DNA of 64,000 bases, from NCBI GenBank assembly GCA_019745005.1, contig JAIETO010000169.1:1-64000 (forward strand). The letters are read 5' to 3'. This DNA is from Burkholderiaceae bacterium. GTDB taxonomy: Bacteria > Pseudomonadota > Gammaproteobacteria > Burkholderiales > Burkholderiaceae_D. Shown one piece after another: positions 63,093-64,000 of the stretch (the first letter of the stretch is position 1; each line of letters begins with the position of its first letter). A program made the position numbers and the translations under genes. Under the pieces are notes generated by a model. That model was not told the DNA's origin, made no database searches, and saw nothing but the letters and a program-made list of their open reading frames with translations.

Positions 63093-64000
63093 CTACCAAA
63101 TCGTTATGCGCTTTTCAGGCGCAACAAACATCTTGTCGCCTTCTTTCACACCAAACGCTTGGTAGAACTCATTGAGATTCGTTAATGGCGCATTACCTCT
63201 GACTGCTGAGGGTGAATGGGGATCTGTCGCAATCAAACGTATCGCCTCTGCTTCGCGCGCTTTGCCGCGCCAGACTTGTGCCCAGCCCATAAACACGCGT
63301 TGACTCCCGCTGTAACCATCTAAGACCGGCGCAGCCTTTCCCTTGAGAGAAATCTGATATGCCTTGTAAGCAATTGCCAATCCCGAATTATCTGCAATAT
63401 TCTCGCCTAAGGTCAGCGCGCCATTCACGTTATAGCCTGGTACGGGGCTGTAAGCATTGTATTGTTCGACTAAGGCACCGGCTAATTTTTTGAAGTTTTC
63501 CTTATCTTCTTTGGTCCACCAGTCACGCAAGTTTCCATCGCCATCCGACTGGCTACCGGAGTCGTCAAAACCGTGGCTGATTTCATGGCCAATGACGGCA
63601 CCGATACCGCCATAATTCACCGCATCTTCGGCGTTAGGGTTAAAGAAGGGTGGCTGAAGAATAGCTGCAGGGAAAACAATTTCGTTTTGTCTTGAGTTGT
63701 AATAAGCGTTCACTGTCTGCGGGCTCATTCCCCACTCATAGCGATTTACTGGCTGCCCTAATTTTGCTAACTGGCGCTTGAATTCATGATCGCGAGCACG
63801 AATCACATTACCGACTAAATCGTCTTTCAAAATCACCAATTGGCTGTAATCACGCCATTGATCGGGGTAGCCAATTTTGGGGGTGAACTTTGCCAATTTT
63901 GCCAAGGCTTCTTTCTTGGTATCGGCACTCATCCAAGTTAATGTTTCGATGCTTTGCTGGTACGCCACCACTAAATTATTAACAAGGCTTTGCATGCGGG
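63093..64000 (-). CDS. M13 family (neprilysin/PepO-like) metallopeptidase, N-terminus beyond the window
   Basis: C-terminal 300 residues of an M13 zinc peptidase. The zinc motif is GAVIGHEISHGFDD (HExxH), the third ligand is in GENIADNSGL, and the substrate-binding NAYY is in VNAYYNSRQNEIVFPAAI. It ends in IW as most members do. The frame is open to the window edge, so roughly the first half is missing and any signal peptide cannot be seen. A terminator follows. Confidence 0.92.
   Translation of the reverse strand, partial: RMQSLVNNLVVAYQQSIETLTWMSADTKKEALAKLAKFTPKIGYPDQWRDYSQLVILKDDLVGNVIRARDHEFKRQLAKLGQPVNRYEWGMSPQTVNAYYNSRQNEIVFPAAILQPPFFNPNAEDAVNYGGIGAVIGHEISHGFDDSGSQSDGDGNLRDWWTKEDKENFKKLAGALVEQYNAYSPVPGYNVNGALTLGENIADNSGLAIAYKAYQISLKGKAAPVLDGYSGSQRVFMGWAQVWRGKAREAEAIRLIATDPHSPSAVRGNAPLTNLNEFYQAFGVKEGDKMFVAPEKRITIW

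Noticed and set aside
1-64000. tRNA, rRNA or CRISPR loci
   Set aside because: No such feature was recognised on either strand; a tRNA scan would be needed to exclude an overlooked tRNA in the intergenic gaps.

Overview
The window looks like a chromosomal segment of a betaproteobacterium of the order Burkholderiales, probably an Oxalobacteraceae/Undibacterium-like organism. The main support is the syntenic minus-strand run gyrA-serC-pheA-tyrA-aroA-cmk-rpsA-ihfB-lapA-lapB-ugd-rfaE1-comEA-cysM. The moderate base composition with AT-rich intergenic DNA also fits. The genus is an inference; no rRNA or tRNA gene is present to test it.

Layout. 1-6.5 kb: a left-truncated MpaB-type oxygenase, a small unknown protein, a membrane diguanylate cyclase, and a TonB/TolA-like protein split by a frame change at a run of seven A. 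6.6-11.1 kb: a nitrilase translationally close to a 4-hydroxyproline 2-epimerase, a PAS-AraC regulator, and an aldehyde dehydrogenase that fits the last step of hydroxyproline catabolism. 11.4-15.5 kb: an M28 peptidase, a small membrane protein, the GTPase YlqF/RbgA, and an unknown basic protein. 15.5-32.8 kb: a 16-gene MSHA type IV pilus locus on the minus strand, running from mshE to mshN. 33-39.6 kb: a histone-deacetylase-like enzyme, a MoxR/DUF58/transglutaminase cluster, and mltB. 40-56.8 kb: the conserved housekeeping block listed above. 57.4-59.5 kb: an isolated contractile-injection-system sheath and tube gene pair. 59.7-64 kb: an unknown Sel1-like protein, a GGDEF-EAL protein with a degenerate GGDEF site, and a right-truncated M13 metallopeptidase.

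Small non-coding repeats are the most unusual feature, and I distinguish five families. Family A: 200 and 176 bp, 20-bp inverted ends. Family B: three copies of exactly 100 bp, each flanked by a 3-bp TAA/TTA duplication. Family C: about 121 bp, IS5-like ends, TTAG duplication; one copy is interrupted by a family A element. Family D: 193 and 214 bp, 8-bp duplications, built around long hairpins. Family E: seven AT-rich copies of 79-80 bp with a 16-bp ATAC-N8-GTAT-type box at each end, 63-64 bp apart start to start. Both D elements sit exactly 3 bp outside a box of an E element. The orphan sheath/tube pair lies between two E elements in the same orientation.

Working together: the diguanylate cyclase at 2 kb and the EAL protein at 61 kb could set the c-di-GMP level that the MshEN-type N-terminus of MshE is expected to sense, linking this window to surface attachment by the MSHA pilus. 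The shikimate/aromatic block (aroA, tyrA, pheA, serC) is co-oriented with replication, translation and envelope genes, as is usual in this order. All calls come from reading the sequence without database searches.
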